Shown here: positions 54,668-63,825 of the stretch, piece after piece
Layout of the letters: each line of letters opens with the position of its first letter
How positions within the stretch are numbered: position 1 is the first letter of the stretch
DNA from: Lujinxingia sediminis
Lineage (GTDB): Bacteria > Myxococcota_A > Bradymonadia > Bradymonadales > Bradymonadaceae
DNA: 64,000 nucleotides
Assembly: GCF_004005565.1 (NCBI RefSeq)
Contig: NZ_SADD01000001.1
Coordinates: 806,001-870,000 of the forward strand
Reading direction: 5' to 3'
Notes under the pieces: generated by a model
What the model was told of the DNA's origin: nothing
Databases searched by the model: none
The model's input: the letters and a program-made list of their open reading frames with translations, nothing else
Made by a program: the position numbers and the translations under genes

Positions 54668-55950
54668 TGGCCGATCTGAGCTGCAACATCGCGGGCATTA
54701 AGTCGCCCAATCCATTCTGGTTGGCCTCGGCGCCACCGACGAACACCGGTTACCAGGTTGCCAACGCCTTTGAAGCGGGGTGGGGCGGGGCGGTCTGGAA
54801 GACCCTGGGTCAGCCCATCGTCAACACCTGGTCGCGCTACGGGGCGATGGACCTCAACGGCCAGAAGATCGTGGGTCTCAACAACATTGAGCTCATCACC
54901 GACAGGCCTCTGGAGGTGAACCTCAAAGAGATCTACGAGGTGAAGAAGCGCTTTCCGAACAACGCTATCATCGTCAGCTTGATGGTGGAGTCGAAGCGGG
55001 AGGCCTGGCATGAGATCGTCAAAAAGGCGGAGGATGCCGGCGCGGACGGACTGGAGTTGAACTTCGGGTGCCCGCACGGGATGTCGGAGCGCGGCATGGG
55101 CGCGGCTGTCGGGCAGGTGCCCGAGTACTGCCAGCAGATCACCGAGTGGGTCAAAGAAGTGGCGACCGTTCCAGTGCTGGTGAAGCTGACGCCCAACGTC
55201 ACGGATATTCGTTATCCGGCGCGCGCGGCGAAGGCCGCCGGTGCCGACGGGGTGAGCCTTATCAACACCATCAACAGCGTCATCGGCCTCGACATCGACA
55301 CGCTCGCGCCTCGTCCCACCGTCAACGGGTGGTCTTCGCACGGCGGTTACTGTGGCCCGGCGGTCAAGCCGATTGCGCTGAATATGCTCTCGCAGATCGC
55401 CACCGACCCCGAGACTCTGGGCCTTCCGATCAGCGGTATCGGCGGGGTGAGCACCTGGAAGGATGCCGTCGAGTTCATCGCGCTCGGTGCCACCTCGGTG
55501 CAGGTCTGCACGGCAGTGATGCATTACGGCTTCCGCATCATCGAAGATCTCTGTGACGGGCTCTCCAACTACCTGGATGAGCGTTCGATGACGCTCCAGG
55601 AGCTGCAGGGCATCAGCCTGGAGCGCATCCACGACTGGAAAGAACTCGATCTGAACTACGTGGTCAACGCGCGTATCGATCAGGAGAAGTGCATCGGTTG
55701 CGGGCTTTGTTACACCGCGTGTGAGGACGGCGCTCACCAGGCAATCTTCTCGGAGCGACGCGACGACGGCCGCACCTTTGTTGAGGTGAAGCCCGATGCC
55801 TGCGTCGGTTGCAACCTCTGCAGTCTGGTCTGCCCGGTCGACGGTTGCATCGAGATGGTCCAGATTCCCAACGACTTTGAGTCCTGCAGCTGGGAGGAGT
55901 ATTCCTCTGGCGAGGGCGTACTGGCCCCACGACCGACCTACGAGCGTTGA
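54667..55950 (+). CDS. preA: NAD-dependent dihydropyrimidine dehydrogenase subunit PreA
   Basis: A 427-residue FMN/Fe-S catalytic subunit. The TIM barrel has NPFWLASAPPTNTGYQVANAF, LNFGCPHGMSERGMGAAVGQ with the catalytic Cys loop, VKLTPNVTDI, and ISGIGGVSTWKDAVEFIALGA. The C-terminal ferredoxin domain carries two 4Fe-4S motifs, CIGCGLCYTACED and CVGCNLCSLVCPVDGC. It reduces uracil/thymine at C5-C6. The ATG at 54667 overlaps the preT stop by one base; a GTG one codon earlier is possible. preT and preA are an obvious operon. Confidence 0.96.
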   Translation: MADLSCNIAGIKSPNPFWLASAPPTNTGYQVANAFEAGWGGAVWKTLGQPIVNTWSRYGAMDLNGQKIVGLNNIELITDRPLEVNLKEIYEVKKRFPNNAIIVSLMVESKREAWHEIVKKAEDAGADGLELNFGCPHGMSERGMGAAVGQVPEYCQQITEWVKEVATVPVLVKLTPNVTDIRYPARAAKAAGADGVSLINTINSVIGLDIDTLAPRPTVNGWSSHGGYCGPAVKPIALNMLSQIATDPETLGLPISGIGGVSTWKDAVEFIALGATSVQVCTAVMHYGFRIIEDLCDGLSNYLDERSMTLQELQGISLERIHDWKELDLNYVVNARIDQEKCIGCGLCYTACEDGAHQAIFSERRDDGRTFVEVKPDACVGCNLCSLVCPVDGCIEMVQIPNDFESCSWEEYSSGEGVLAPRPTYER

Positions 55951-56057
55951 TTCGGTGCTCTGAACATCGCCCGCTTCATTCGCCACCCGAAGGGAGGCGG
56001 GTGATGAGGTGGTCGCCAACGCGTTGAAGTTTGTTTCACCCCCGAGATGAGGTTTGC

Positions 56058-57440
56058 ATGTCGCAGCTTGTCATTCGTAACGGAGAGATCGTCACCGCCA
56101 GCCAGCGTTATGTGGCGGACATTTATTGTGAGAACGGAACGATTCAAGCCATCGGCCCCAATCTGGACGTTCCGGCCGGGGTTGAGGAGTACGATGCCCG
56201 GGGCAAGTACGTGTTCCCGGGCTTTATTGATCCTCACACCCACGTGCGCCTCCCCTTTATGGGCACGATGGCCGTCGATGACTACGAGTCGGCCACCGTC
56301 GCCGCGCTCTGCGGAGGCACCACAACGCTGATCGACTTCTGTATCCCGGAGCGCGATGAGTCGCCGCTGCATGCCTTCAACACCTGGCAGGAGGTCTCGC
56401 AGGGGAAAGCATGCTCGGACTTCACCTGGCATATGGCGGTGACCCGTTTTGATGAGGAGGTGGAGCGAGAGCTGCGCGAGATCGTCAGCCGCGGCGTGAC
56501 CAGCTTTAAGGTCTTTCTGGCCTACGGCGGAGCGCTGGGTGTTGATGATGCCGCGTTGCTGGGCGTGATGAAGCTCGCAAAAGAGCTCGGCGTGGTGGTC
56601 ACCGCGCATTGTGAAAACTCTGAGATGATCGACACCCTGCAGAAGAAGCTCGTCGCCGAGGGCAAGCTCGGTCCGCAGTGGCATGAGCCCAGCCGCCCGA
56701 CCTATGTGGAGGCCGAGGGCACACGGCACTTCTGCAACCTGGCGCGCACCACCGGGGCGGAGGGCTACATCGTGCACCTCTCGTGTGAGGATGCCCTCAA
56801 AGAAGCCGTCGATGCCCAGCTGGCCGGGGCCAATGTGTGGGTCGAGACGCTGATTCAGCATCTGGTGCTCGACCACACCGATGCCGAGCGGCCCAACTTC
56901 GAAGGCGCCAAGTTTGTGATGAGCCCGCCGCTTCGTGACAAGAGCAACCAGGACCCGCTCTGGAACGGGTTTGCAAAAGGCATCATCGCTACCCTGGGAA
57001 GCGACCATGCTCCCTTTGATATGGAGCAGAAGCGCATGGGGGAGGATAACTTCTGCCTGATCCCCAACGGCATCCCCTCGCTCGAAGATCGCGTGCGCGT
57101 CTTTTTCACCGAAGGCGTGCAGACGGGCCGCGTGGACATCCATCGCTTCGTGGACGCAGCGAGCACCCAGGCGGCGAAGATCTTCGGGCTCTTTCCGAAA
57201 AAGGGCACGATTCAGATCGGCAGCGATGCGGACCTGGTCGTCTACGATCCCGAGGTCCGCGAGATGCTCAGCGTAGAAACCCACCATATGAACGTGGACT
57301 ACAACCCCTTTGAGGGGCGCGACGTTCAGGGGCGCTGTGAGCTGGTCACGGTGCGCGGCCATGTGCAGGTGCGCGATGGTGAGTTTGTGGGCCAGAAGGG
57401 CATCGGGGAGTTTCTCAAGCGCAAGCCAAAGATGAGCTGA
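56058..57440 (+). CDS. hydA: Dihydropyrimidinase (hydantoinase)
   Basis: A 460-residue zinc amidohydrolase that opens dihydrouracil or dihydrothymine to the N-carbamoyl-beta-amino acid. Metal ligands: His60 and His62 in DPHTHVRLP, carboxylated Lys151 in TSFKVFLAYGG, His184 in TAHCENSE, a further His in IVHLSCEDA and Asp in GSDHAPF. Length fits the family. The ATG at 56058 has GAGG upstream; the frame's earlier ATG at 56031 is less likely. It lies 107 bases after preA. Hydantoinase activity toward other rings is common in this family. Confidence 0.95.
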   Translation: MSQLVIRNGEIVTASQRYVADIYCENGTIQAIGPNLDVPAGVEEYDARGKYVFPGFIDPHTHVRLPFMGTMAVDDYESATVAALCGGTTTLIDFCIPERDESPLHAFNTWQEVSQGKACSDFTWHMAVTRFDEEVERELREIVSRGVTSFKVFLAYGGALGVDDAALLGVMKLAKELGVVVTAHCENSEMIDTLQKKLVAEGKLGPQWHEPSRPTYVEAEGTRHFCNLARTTGAEGYIVHLSCEDALKEAVDAQLAGANVWVETLIQHLVLDHTDAERPNFEGAKFVMSPPLRDKSNQDPLWNGFAKGIIATLGSDHAPFDMEQKRMGEDNFCLIPNGIPSLEDRVRVFFTEGVQTGRVDIHRFVDAASTQAAKIFGLFPKKGTIQIGSDADLVVYDPEVREMLSVETHHMNVDYNPFEGRDVQGRCELVTVRGHVQVRDGEFVGQKGIGEFLKRKPKMS

Positions 57441-57593
57441 CGCGCAGTCTGCGCCGGCTCATCGCCGGAGTTCTTTACCATACAACCTGTCTGACCTGAC
57501 GCTGCGTGCCAGGACACCGTCGCGCCGACCTGAGGGCTCGAAGGTGTGCTGGCACGCGAGGTGTCGGGGGACCCACCTGAGAGGAGCAAGGCG

Positions 57594-59093
57594 ATGAGCG
57601 ATTCGAAGTTTTCTTTTGCAACCCGGGGCTACGAGTTTACCCCCTACGTGCAGGCCAATAACTGGATCGGTGGTGCGTGGAAGCCCTCGAGCAGCGGGGC
57701 GTCTGAAGACGTCATTAACCCGCGTCACGGCAAGTCCATGGGGCGGGTCGTCAGCTCCGGCGCTACCGATGTGGAGGAGGCTTTTGCAGCGGCGAAGGCG
57801 GCGCTTCCGGAGTGGAAGGCGCTCCCGATCCGCGAGCGTGCCCAGGTGCTCTACAAGGTCAAAGAGCTGATGGAGGCCAACCTCGAGGAGCTCTCCTGGT
57901 TGCTCTCCCACGAGAACGGCAAGACCATCGGTCAGGCGCGCGGCGAAGTGCTCAAGGGCATTGAGTGCGTGGAGATGGGGGCCTCGCTCCAGAATATGGC
58001 CGATGGCGGGCAGCTTGATGTGAGTCGCGGGGTCAACTGCAGGGTGATTCATGAGCCGGTGGGTGTGGTCGCCGGGATCGTGCCCTTTAACTTCCCGACG
58101 ATGGTGCCCTTGTGGATGCTTCCTCAGGCGCTGGTGGCCGGTAACACCTTTATTCTTAAGCCGTCTGAGAAGGTGCCCTACGGAGCGATGCGCCTGGCGG
58201 AGATCTTCAAAGAGGCCGGACTTCCCGATGGCGTGCTCAACATCGTCAACGGGGGCAAAGACGCCGTGGAAGCGATCATCGACCATGAGGGCATCGGCGC
58301 GGTGGCCTTTGTGGGCTCGACGCCGATTGCGAAGTTGCTTTACGCCCGCGGCGCAAAGACCGGTAAAAAGGTGCTCGGCCTGGGCGGTGCGAAGAACCAC
58401 CTGGTGGTGGTGCCCGATGCATCGCCGGAGGTGACCTCGGCCAATGTGGTGGCTTCGTATACCGGGTGCGCCGGGCAGCGTTGCATGGCGGCCTCGGTGC
58501 TTCTGGCCGTGGGCAACGTCGACCCCATTCTTGATGATGTGGCCGCGCAGTCCCGTGCGCTCAAAGTCGGTCAAGACATTGGTGCGGTGGTCTCCAAAGA
58601 GGCACGCGACCGTATCGTACGCTACATCGATGAGGCTGAGGCTGCCGGTGCCACCATCCTTGTCGATGGCCGCGGCGCGAAGGTTGAGGGCTCGGAGGGG
58701 TACTGGGTGGGACCGACGATCATCGACGGCTGCACCCCGGATATGGCCTGTGTACGCGAAGAGATCTTCGGGCCGGTGCTCTCGGTGATTCGTGTCGACA
58801 CGTTGGACAAGGCGCTGGACATCGAAAACGCCAGCCCCTTTGGCAACGCCGCGTGTATCTACACCACCAGCGGCGCGGTGGCCGAGCGGGCGATCAGCCG
58901 TTTTGAGGCTGGCATGTGCGGCGTCAACATCGGCGTGCCCGTGCCGCGTGAGCCCTTTGCGTTTGGCGGTTGGAACGACAGCAAGGTCGGTCACGGCGAT
59001 ATGACCGGCATGGACGGCTTCCGCTTCTGGACCCGACCGCGCAAGGTTACGGTGAAGTGGGAGCTTCAATCTGACGAGACCTGGATGTCCTGA
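57594..59093 (+). CDS. mmsA: CoA-acylating (methyl)malonate-semialdehyde dehydrogenase
   Basis: A 499-residue aldehyde dehydrogenase that converts malonate semialdehyde to acetyl-CoA, or methylmalonate semialdehyde to propionyl-CoA, with NAD+ and CoA. MmsA hallmarks: NNWIGGAWKPS at the start, PFNFPTMVPLWMLP, ILKPSEKVP, the LGGAKNH motif and the catalytic Cys297 in TGCAGQRCMA, all characteristic of MMSDH rather than general ALDH. GAGAGGAG stands upstream of the ATG at 57594. The role is the last step of beta-alanine or beta-aminoisobutyrate breakdown in this locus. Confidence 0.94.
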   Translation: MSDSKFSFATRGYEFTPYVQANNWIGGAWKPSSSGASEDVINPRHGKSMGRVVSSGATDVEEAFAAAKAALPEWKALPIRERAQVLYKVKELMEANLEELSWLLSHENGKTIGQARGEVLKGIECVEMGASLQNMADGGQLDVSRGVNCRVIHEPVGVVAGIVPFNFPTMVPLWMLPQALVAGNTFILKPSEKVPYGAMRLAEIFKEAGLPDGVLNIVNGGKDAVEAIIDHEGIGAVAFVGSTPIAKLLYARGAKTGKKVLGLGGAKNHLVVVPDASPEVTSANVVASYTGCAGQRCMAASVLLAVGNVDPILDDVAAQSRALKVGQDIGAVVSKEARDRIVRYIDEAEAAGATILVDGRGAKVEGSEGYWVGPTIIDGCTPDMACVREEIFGPVLSVIRVDTLDKALDIENASPFGNAACIYTTSGAVAERAISRFEAGMCGVNIGVPVPREPFAFGGWNDSKVGHGDMTGMDGFRFWTRPRKVTVKWELQSDETWMS

Positions 59094-59180
59094 GTCGATG
59101 TGCTGTCGCGCATCCGGGAGGAGGCGCGGCGGCGTCGGACAGGTGGGAACACAACCCTTTTCTGCGACCCGAGGAATGCG

Positions 59181-60500
59181 ATGGACTCTCAGGACATGAT
59201 CGACCTCTGTAAGAAACACACCATGTATACCTGGGCTGCCGGCGATAACGTCGAGCCGATTCCGGTCGAGCGGGCCGAGGGCGTGTATTTCTATACGCCC
59301 GAAGGCAAGCGCTTTTTGGACTTCAACAGTCAGCTGATGAGCGTCAACATCGGCCACAGCCATCCGCGGGTGATTGAGGCGATGCACCAGCAGCTTCAGC
59401 AGGTGGCCTATGTCTACCCGGGTACTGCCACCGCGGTGCGTGCGCGGGTGGCGAAGATGCTCTCGGAGCTTGTGCCCGGCGATATCAACACCTTCTTCTT
59501 TACGCTGAGCGGGGCAGAGTCGAACGAGAATGCCATCAAGGCGGCGCGCAGCTACACCGGCCGGTTTAAGATTTTGAGCCGCTACCGCAGCTACCACGGC
59601 GCGACCAACGCATGCATGCAGCTCACCGGCGATCCGCGCCGCTGGGCCAATGAGCCCGGGAGCCCCGGCTTTATCAAGGTGATGGATCCTCGTCCCTATC
59701 ACTACAGCTTCGGGGAGAGCGAGGAAGAGCAGACGGCGCGAAACCTCGAGTACCTCGAAGAAGTCATCATGTATGAGGGGCCCGACACCATCGCGGCGAT
59801 GTTCGTGGAGACCATCACCGGGACCAACGGGATTCAGCCGCCGCCCAAAGGCTATCTCAAAGGGCTGAAGGCGTTGTTGGAGAAGTACGGCATCCTCATG
59901 GTGTGTGACGAGGTGATGTGCGGTTTCGGGCGCACCGGCAAGATGTTTGGTTTTGAGCACTATGACGTGGTGCCGGACATCGTCACGATGGCCAAGGGCC
60001 TGACCAGCTCTTATGCCCCGCTGGGTGCGATGGGGGTGAGCGACGCCATCGCCGAGCATTTTAAGAAGAACATGTTCTGGGGGGGCCTGACCTACAACTC
60101 CCATTGTCTGGCGCTCTCGGCAGCCGAGGCCTCGATTCAGGTGATGCTCGACGAGAAGCTCGTCGAGAATGCGGCGCGTCTGGAGTCGGTGATGCGCGAG
60201 GAAATGGAGCGCCTGAAAGAGCGTCATCCCTCCTTTAAAGAGGGGAGGGCGCTGGGGCTCTTCGGCATGATCGATGTCCAGAAAAACAGCGCGGGTGAGC
60301 GCATTGCGCCCTTTAACGGGAGTCACCCGGCGATGACGAAGCTCGGGCAGTTCTTCCGCGACAACGGGCTCTTCACCTTCGTGCGCTGGGGGAGCTTTAT
60401 GTGCAACCCGCCGCTGTGCATTACGGAAGAGCAACTTCGTGAGGGCTTTGCGATCATTGATCGCGGTATGGAGATCACCGACGCGGCGTTTGAGGGCTGA
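59181..60500 (+). CDS. Class III omega-aminotransferase (beta-alanine type)
   Basis: A 439-residue PLP enzyme. The phosphate/substrate loop GAESNENAIKAARSYTGR, the Asp binding the ring nitrogen (Asp243 in VCDEVMCGFGRTG) and the Schiff-base Lys272 (TMAKGLTSSYAPLG) are all present. It is expected to move the amino group of beta-alanine or 3-aminoisobutyrate to pyruvate or 2-oxoglutarate, supplying mmsA with its semialdehyde; the specificity is inferred from the locus. The ATG at 59181 follows GAGGAATGCG; the frame's earlier start at 59100 is unlike the family. It lies 87 bases after mmsA and ends at a strong terminator. Confidence 0.9.
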   Translation: MDSQDMIDLCKKHTMYTWAAGDNVEPIPVERAEGVYFYTPEGKRFLDFNSQLMSVNIGHSHPRVIEAMHQQLQQVAYVYPGTATAVRARVAKMLSELVPGDINTFFFTLSGAESNENAIKAARSYTGRFKILSRYRSYHGATNACMQLTGDPRRWANEPGSPGFIKVMDPRPYHYSFGESEEEQTARNLEYLEEVIMYEGPDTIAAMFVETITGTNGIQPPPKGYLKGLKALLEKYGILMVCDEVMCGFGRTGKMFGFEHYDVVPDIVTMAKGLTSSYAPLGAMGVSDAIAEHFKKNMFWGGLTYNSHCLALSAAEASIQVMLDEKLVENAARLESVMREEMERLKERHPSFKEGRALGLFGMIDVQKNSAGERIAPFNGSHPAMTKLGQFFRDNGLFTFVRWGSFMCNPPLCITEEQLREGFAIIDRGMEITDAAFEG

Positions 60501-60533
60501 AGTAAGACCTCGAAGTGGTGTGGTCAGAGAGTG

Positions 60534-60565
60534 CCGCGGGCCCATCGGGCTCGCGGCTTTTTTTC
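60534..60565 (+). terminator. Intrinsic terminator of the pyrimidine locus
   Basis: The stem GCCGCG-G-GCCC / GGGC-T-CGCGGC with a three-base loop and a following run of T lies 34 bases after the aminotransferase stop. Confidence 0.9.
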
Positions 60566-60610
60566 GGGCGATGCGAAGATGCCCGGGTTGGGGACCACGG
60601 GGTGTGGTCG

Positions 60611-61036
60611 TCATGCAGGCGTCGTTTCGTAGGTAGCCTTGAGGTATGTGAGCGAGCGCTGGATAAGTTCGCGAAGTGCAGCCTCATCGATGTCAGCGAG
60701 CTTGTTGATGTAGAGGCAGGACTTGCCGGTTTTGTGTTTGCCCAGGCGGCTCATGATGTCTTCGACGCCTTCAAAGCCCGACATGATGTAGAGCGAGATG
60801 TTGCGTTTGCGTGGGGAAAAGCCCGCCAGCATCCAGTCGCACTCGCGGCCGCTCTTGTAGATGTAGTGGTAGGTGCCAAAGCCGATGATGGCGTCGCCCC
60901 ACATCACCGCCGGCGCGCCGACCTCCTCCTCGAAGATCGTGAGCAGGCGCAGGCAGTCGTCGCGACGTTTCGGGTCGTCGATGGCGTCGGTGAAGTCGGC
61001 GGGGGTCTGGTTGGTGGGTTTCGTTTTCAGGGACAT
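60611..61036 (-). CDS. DUF1801-type protein
   Basis: A 141-residue cytosolic protein. Recognisable DUF1801 (YdhG-like) pieces: RDDCLRLLTIFEEEVG, PAVMWGDAIIGFGTYHYIYKSGRECDWMLAGFSPRKRNISLYIM and LGKHKTGKSCLYINKLADID. The family is uncharacterised. The ATG at 61036 is taken over an in-frame start at 61111 because the family begins near here. It converges on the aminotransferase gene and stops 46 bases beyond its terminator. Confidence 0.8.
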   Translation of the reverse strand: MSLKTKPTNQTPADFTDAIDDPKRRDDCLRLLTIFEEEVGAPAVMWGDAIIGFGTYHYIYKSGRECDWMLAGFSPRKRNISLYIMSGFEGVEDIMSRLGKHKTGKSCLYINKLADIDEAALRELIQRSLTYLKATYETTPA

Positions 61037-61129
61037 GGTCGAGTCGTGGGTTCGGGTCAATGTGCGCAGTCGGGGGCCGGGATCGTGTCGGAATATACCG
61101 GTGGTTGCCATCAGCGTATCAACTCCGCG

Positions 61130-62725
61130 TCAGGTGGCGAGTCGTTGCCAGAGCTTCACGAGGGCGGGGCGGTCGATTTTTCCGGCCGAGGTCAAAGGCA
61201 GCGTGTCGCAAAAACGAAGGTCGCGCGGGAGCTTGTAGCCAGCCAGCTGCGGCCGTAGATGCTCAATGAGCGCCGAAGGTGTCGGGGGATGGGCCGGGCG
61301 TGCCGGACACATCAGAGCCACGATTTTTTGCCCCCAGTGCGGATCTGCGACGCCCAGTACAGCAGCCTGGGAGACTTCCGGGTGCTCGACGAGTCGTGAT
61401 TCAATTTCAGCCGGTGCGACATTTTCGCCGCCGGTGATGATCACATCGTCGAGGCGTCCCTCGATATAGAGGAATCCCTGGTTGTCGAGATGTCCGAAGT
61501 CGCCGGTGAGGTAGACGCCGCCGTCGCCGCGAAAGGCCTTGCTGAAATCGGAGGATTCGCCCAGATAGGCCGTGGCGAGCTGCGGACCGCGCACTACGAT
61601 CTGGCCGGACTTGCCGGCCGGCAGGCGTCTGCCTTGCGGACTTTCGATCCAGACGTCGACGTCCCGGGGGGGGATGCCTGCGGATGCCCGTCGTGGGTCG
61701 TCGGCTTCCAGGGTTCCCGGAGGCATCAGCGTGACCATGGGGCCAGCCTCGGTCATCCCGTAGCCCTGAAGGAGCTCAAAGCCGAGTGTGCGGGCTTCGT
61801 CGACGTAAGAGGGGGGCATGGGAGCGCCTCCACAAATACCGAAGCGCAGCGGGGAGAGCGTGGTCTCGCAGCGTCGCGTGGCATCGAAGAGTGCGCGCCA
61901 CATCGTGGGGACCATCACGGCGCTGCGCACCTCGCCACGACCGATCGACTGGAGTAGCTCACCGGGCTTAAAGCGCGAGGCGATCTGCAACGGTGCGCCG
62001 GTGGCGATCGCGGCGGCAGTGAGCGCGCTGAAGCCCGCGACGTGGAAGTTGGGTGCAACCACCAGCACCGGCTCGTCGGCGCGAAGTTGCGTCATCTCTA
62101 AGAATTGGCGGGCGTTATGAGCGAGGGTCCATCGCGTGTGAGCCACCTGTTTGGGCAGTCCGGTCGTGCCGCCGGTCGACATGATGATCCAGGGGGCATT
62201 GAGGTCATCGTTTTGATGCACGGTAGCGCCGGACGGTCGTCGCGCGGTTTCGTACTGCGAGCGATCGCAGACACCATCGGCCCAGAGCGCGTCGCGATCC
62301 ATCATTCGCGCCCGCAAGGTCGGGTTCTCACCAAACGCTCGCGTGATGGCCTCATGCGTGCTGGCGGAGGCATCGCCCTCGACGATGAGTGCGCTGATCT
62401 CGAAGGGCAGTGCCTCCAGTGCCAGCCCGAGTTCGCGTGCGCTCCAGCGGTAGTTCAGTGGCCAGAAGCTCGCACCGACTCGGGCGCAGGCCAGCGCCAG
62501 GCTCCAGGCAATGGGGTGGTTGGTGCCGCGGTAGCCCACGGTCGTGCCCGGGCGCACCCCCGCCTTGACGATGAGTGCGCTGAGGCGCTCAACGATGCCT
62601 GCCCATTCACGCCAGGTGGCCGAGCCGCGCGGCTCATCGGCACGCCAGGCGATGGCGTGGGGGCGATGTGCGGCATGCTCGGCGAGGGCTGTGAGCAGGT
62701 CGAAGGTGGGTTGAAGCTCGGACAT
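61130..62725 (-). CDS. AMP-forming acyl-CoA ligase
   Basis: A 531-residue ANL-superfamily enzyme, which activates a carboxylate to acyl-AMP and then to the CoA thioester. A3 STGGTTGLPK, A5 QGYGMTEAG, YLTGDFGHLD, RLDDVIITGGENVAPAEIE (A8), and the catalytic Lys in SAGKIDRP near the end are all present. The substrate is not predictable; it could be a fatty or aromatic acid. The ATG at 62725 has only a weak ribosome-binding site. It lies 93 bases upstream of the DUF1801 gene on the same strand. Confidence 0.88.
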   Translation of the reverse strand: MSELQPTFDLLTALAEHAAHRPHAIAWRADEPRGSATWREWAGIVERLSALIVKAGVRPGTTVGYRGTNHPIAWSLALACARVGASFWPLNYRWSARELGLALEALPFEISALIVEGDASASTHEAITRAFGENPTLRARMMDRDALWADGVCDRSQYETARRPSGATVHQNDDLNAPWIIMSTGGTTGLPKQVAHTRWTLAHNARQFLEMTQLRADEPVLVVAPNFHVAGFSALTAAAIATGAPLQIASRFKPGELLQSIGRGEVRSAVMVPTMWRALFDATRRCETTLSPLRFGICGGAPMPPSYVDEARTLGFELLQGYGMTEAGPMVTLMPPGTLEADDPRRASAGIPPRDVDVWIESPQGRRLPAGKSGQIVVRGPQLATAYLGESSDFSKAFRGDGGVYLTGDFGHLDNQGFLYIEGRLDDVIITGGENVAPAEIESRLVEHPEVSQAAVLGVADPHWGQKIVALMCPARPAHPPTPSALIEHLRPQLAGYKLPRDLRFCDTLPLTSAGKIDRPALVKLWQRLAT

Positions 62726-63037
62726 GTTGGGTCTCAGAAGGTGCAGTGCATCAGGAGCGTGGGGGTGAAGATGCCGGCGCTGGATGTGTCGCCAGAGGTC
62801 GGTCGGGATGAACCTGCTGATTCTCGTTCGTCAGCTCAGATGGTGCACACCCGGGAGGTGGGGGGCGAGCAAAAAACGGAACTTTTTTTCAGTGGTCTCC
62901 GGCCGCAGTCCCGCAGTCGGAGAGAGGATCCCGGGGGGCAGGCAGGGTGGGGGTGGCTATGTAATTGCAACTCAACGACTTTCTTGCATCGGCGGTGTTG
63001 CGGGCGAGCGTCCTGAAGAAAAATTATCAAAAGTACG
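62726..63037. other. Intergenic, no gene recognised
   Basis: No credible coding frame or RNA gene is visible between the ligase start and the tRNA-Asn promoter. A short AT-rich stretch (AAAAAACGGAACTTTTTTT near 62873-62891) stands out in an otherwise GC-rich region, but I see no promoter that fits the ligase. Confidence 0.4.
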
Positions 63038-63069
63038 TTGACACTCAGAAGCTCCTTGTGGCACATAAT
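63038..63069 (+). promoter_or_regulatory. Probable promoter of tRNA-Asn
   Basis: TTGACA at 63038-63043 is followed by CATAAT at 63064-63069, the best -10 match; the 20-base spacing is long. The start would be about 25 bases before the tRNA. Confidence 0.35.
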
Positions 63070-63101
63070 GGTCATCGCGGCGGCGCTGACCGCCACAACA
63101 A

Positions 63102-63173
63102 TCCGGCGTAGCTCAGGGGTAGAGCGAGCGGCTGTTAACCGCTTGGTCGTAGGTTCAAATCCTACCGCCGGAG
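63102..63173 (+). tRNA. tRNA-Asn (anticodon GTT)
   Basis: A cloverleaf can be built from the acceptor TCCGGCG / CGCCGGA with G discriminator, D-arm GCTC/GAGC, anticodon stem AGCGG-CTGTTAA-CCGCT and T-arm GTAGG-TTCAAAT-CCTAC. The anticodon is GTT. No CCA is encoded. Confidence 0.96.
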
Positions 63174-63179
63174 CTTGAG

Positions 63180-63216
63180 AGAAAGGCCCGAGTCGAAAGA
63201 CTCGGGCCTTTCTTTT
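63180..63216 (+). terminator. Intrinsic terminator of tRNA-Asn
   Basis: A 15-bp perfect stem (AGAAAGGCCCGAGTC / GACTCGGGCCTTTCT) with a GAAA tetraloop is followed by TTT, 6 bases after the tRNA. Confidence 0.93.
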
Positions 63217-63558
63217 GACAGGACCCTCGTCGGCATCGCCGGCGGGGGTCTTGTCGGTTCTTGCCCAGCTGGTGGCGCTTTGTGGGCGATCGCTGGTCGA
63301 CGCGGGTGCTCTCTGGTCGGACGGCGCCAGAGTGCCTCTGCTCGTCGTCGGGTCCCGAACGGTGCTCTTTGAGAGATCTTGGGCCTCAGAGACGCCTCCA
63401 GACGCCCACATGCCGGTTCTGGTTAGCCCGGTGAGAGTGGGGCAGCCGAGCTAGCAGCGATGCGCGATCGGAGACGCTCTGAGAGCTCCTCGGCGTGACG
63501 CTCGCCAATGCTGCATCGTTCATCGGCGATGGATGTTGACCTTTGCCGCGGAGGCATC
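63217..63558. other. Intergenic with a very stable RNA hairpin at its left end
   Basis: No gene is recognised. At 63217-63255 an 18-bp stem with a 3-base loop (GACAGGACCC... pairing with ...GGGGGTCTTGTC, three G-U pairs) follows directly on the tRNA terminator. A smaller CTCTGG/CCAGAG inverted repeat lies near 63310-63332. Confidence 0.5.
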
Positions 63559-63825
63559 GTGAAGAAGACCAGGACCACAGCGTGCTGCCCTCCAGCGGAG
63601 CCGATGCCGCCGGTCCCGACCGACGAGGTGGAGGCCAACAAGTACCTCGCTCGACTGGCGAAGGCCATGGCTCATCCCGTGCGAGTCACCATCCTCCGCA
63701 TGCTCGTGCGCCAGGAAGGCTGCATCGTCGGCGACATCGTGGACGAGCTTCCCCTGGCTCAGTCCACCATCTCGCAGCAGCTCAAGCAGCTGAAGGACGC
63801 CGGGCGACATCCTCGCCCGGCTTAA
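63559..63825 (+). pseudogene. 3'-truncated ArsR-family regulator
   Basis: From GTG 63559 (CGGAGG upstream) an 88-residue frame encodes an ArsR-type winged helix: [52 protein letters not shown]. The N-terminus has a Cys pair (TACCPP). Normally an GLI... wing and a C-terminal helix follow; here the sequence turns into RHPRPA and stops. The break coincides with a perfect hairpin (CCGGGCGA-N5-TCGCCCGG, 63800-63820). The wing and dimer helix are lost, so it is probably inactive. ArsR proteins are metalloid or metal sensors, often next to resistance genes, but none is visible before the window ends. Confidence 0.65.

Noticed and set aside
57459-60614. A 1051-codon open frame on the minus strand
   Set aside because: It is antisense to mmsA and the aminotransferase, both of which have intact catalytic motifs; its translation is His/Arg/Leu-rich with no recognisable domain, as expected for a shadow in GC-rich DNA.
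62836-63411. A minus-strand frame containing AVGFEPTTKRLTAARSTPELRR
   Set aside because: This is the classic antisense translation of tRNA-Asn, a common false protein.
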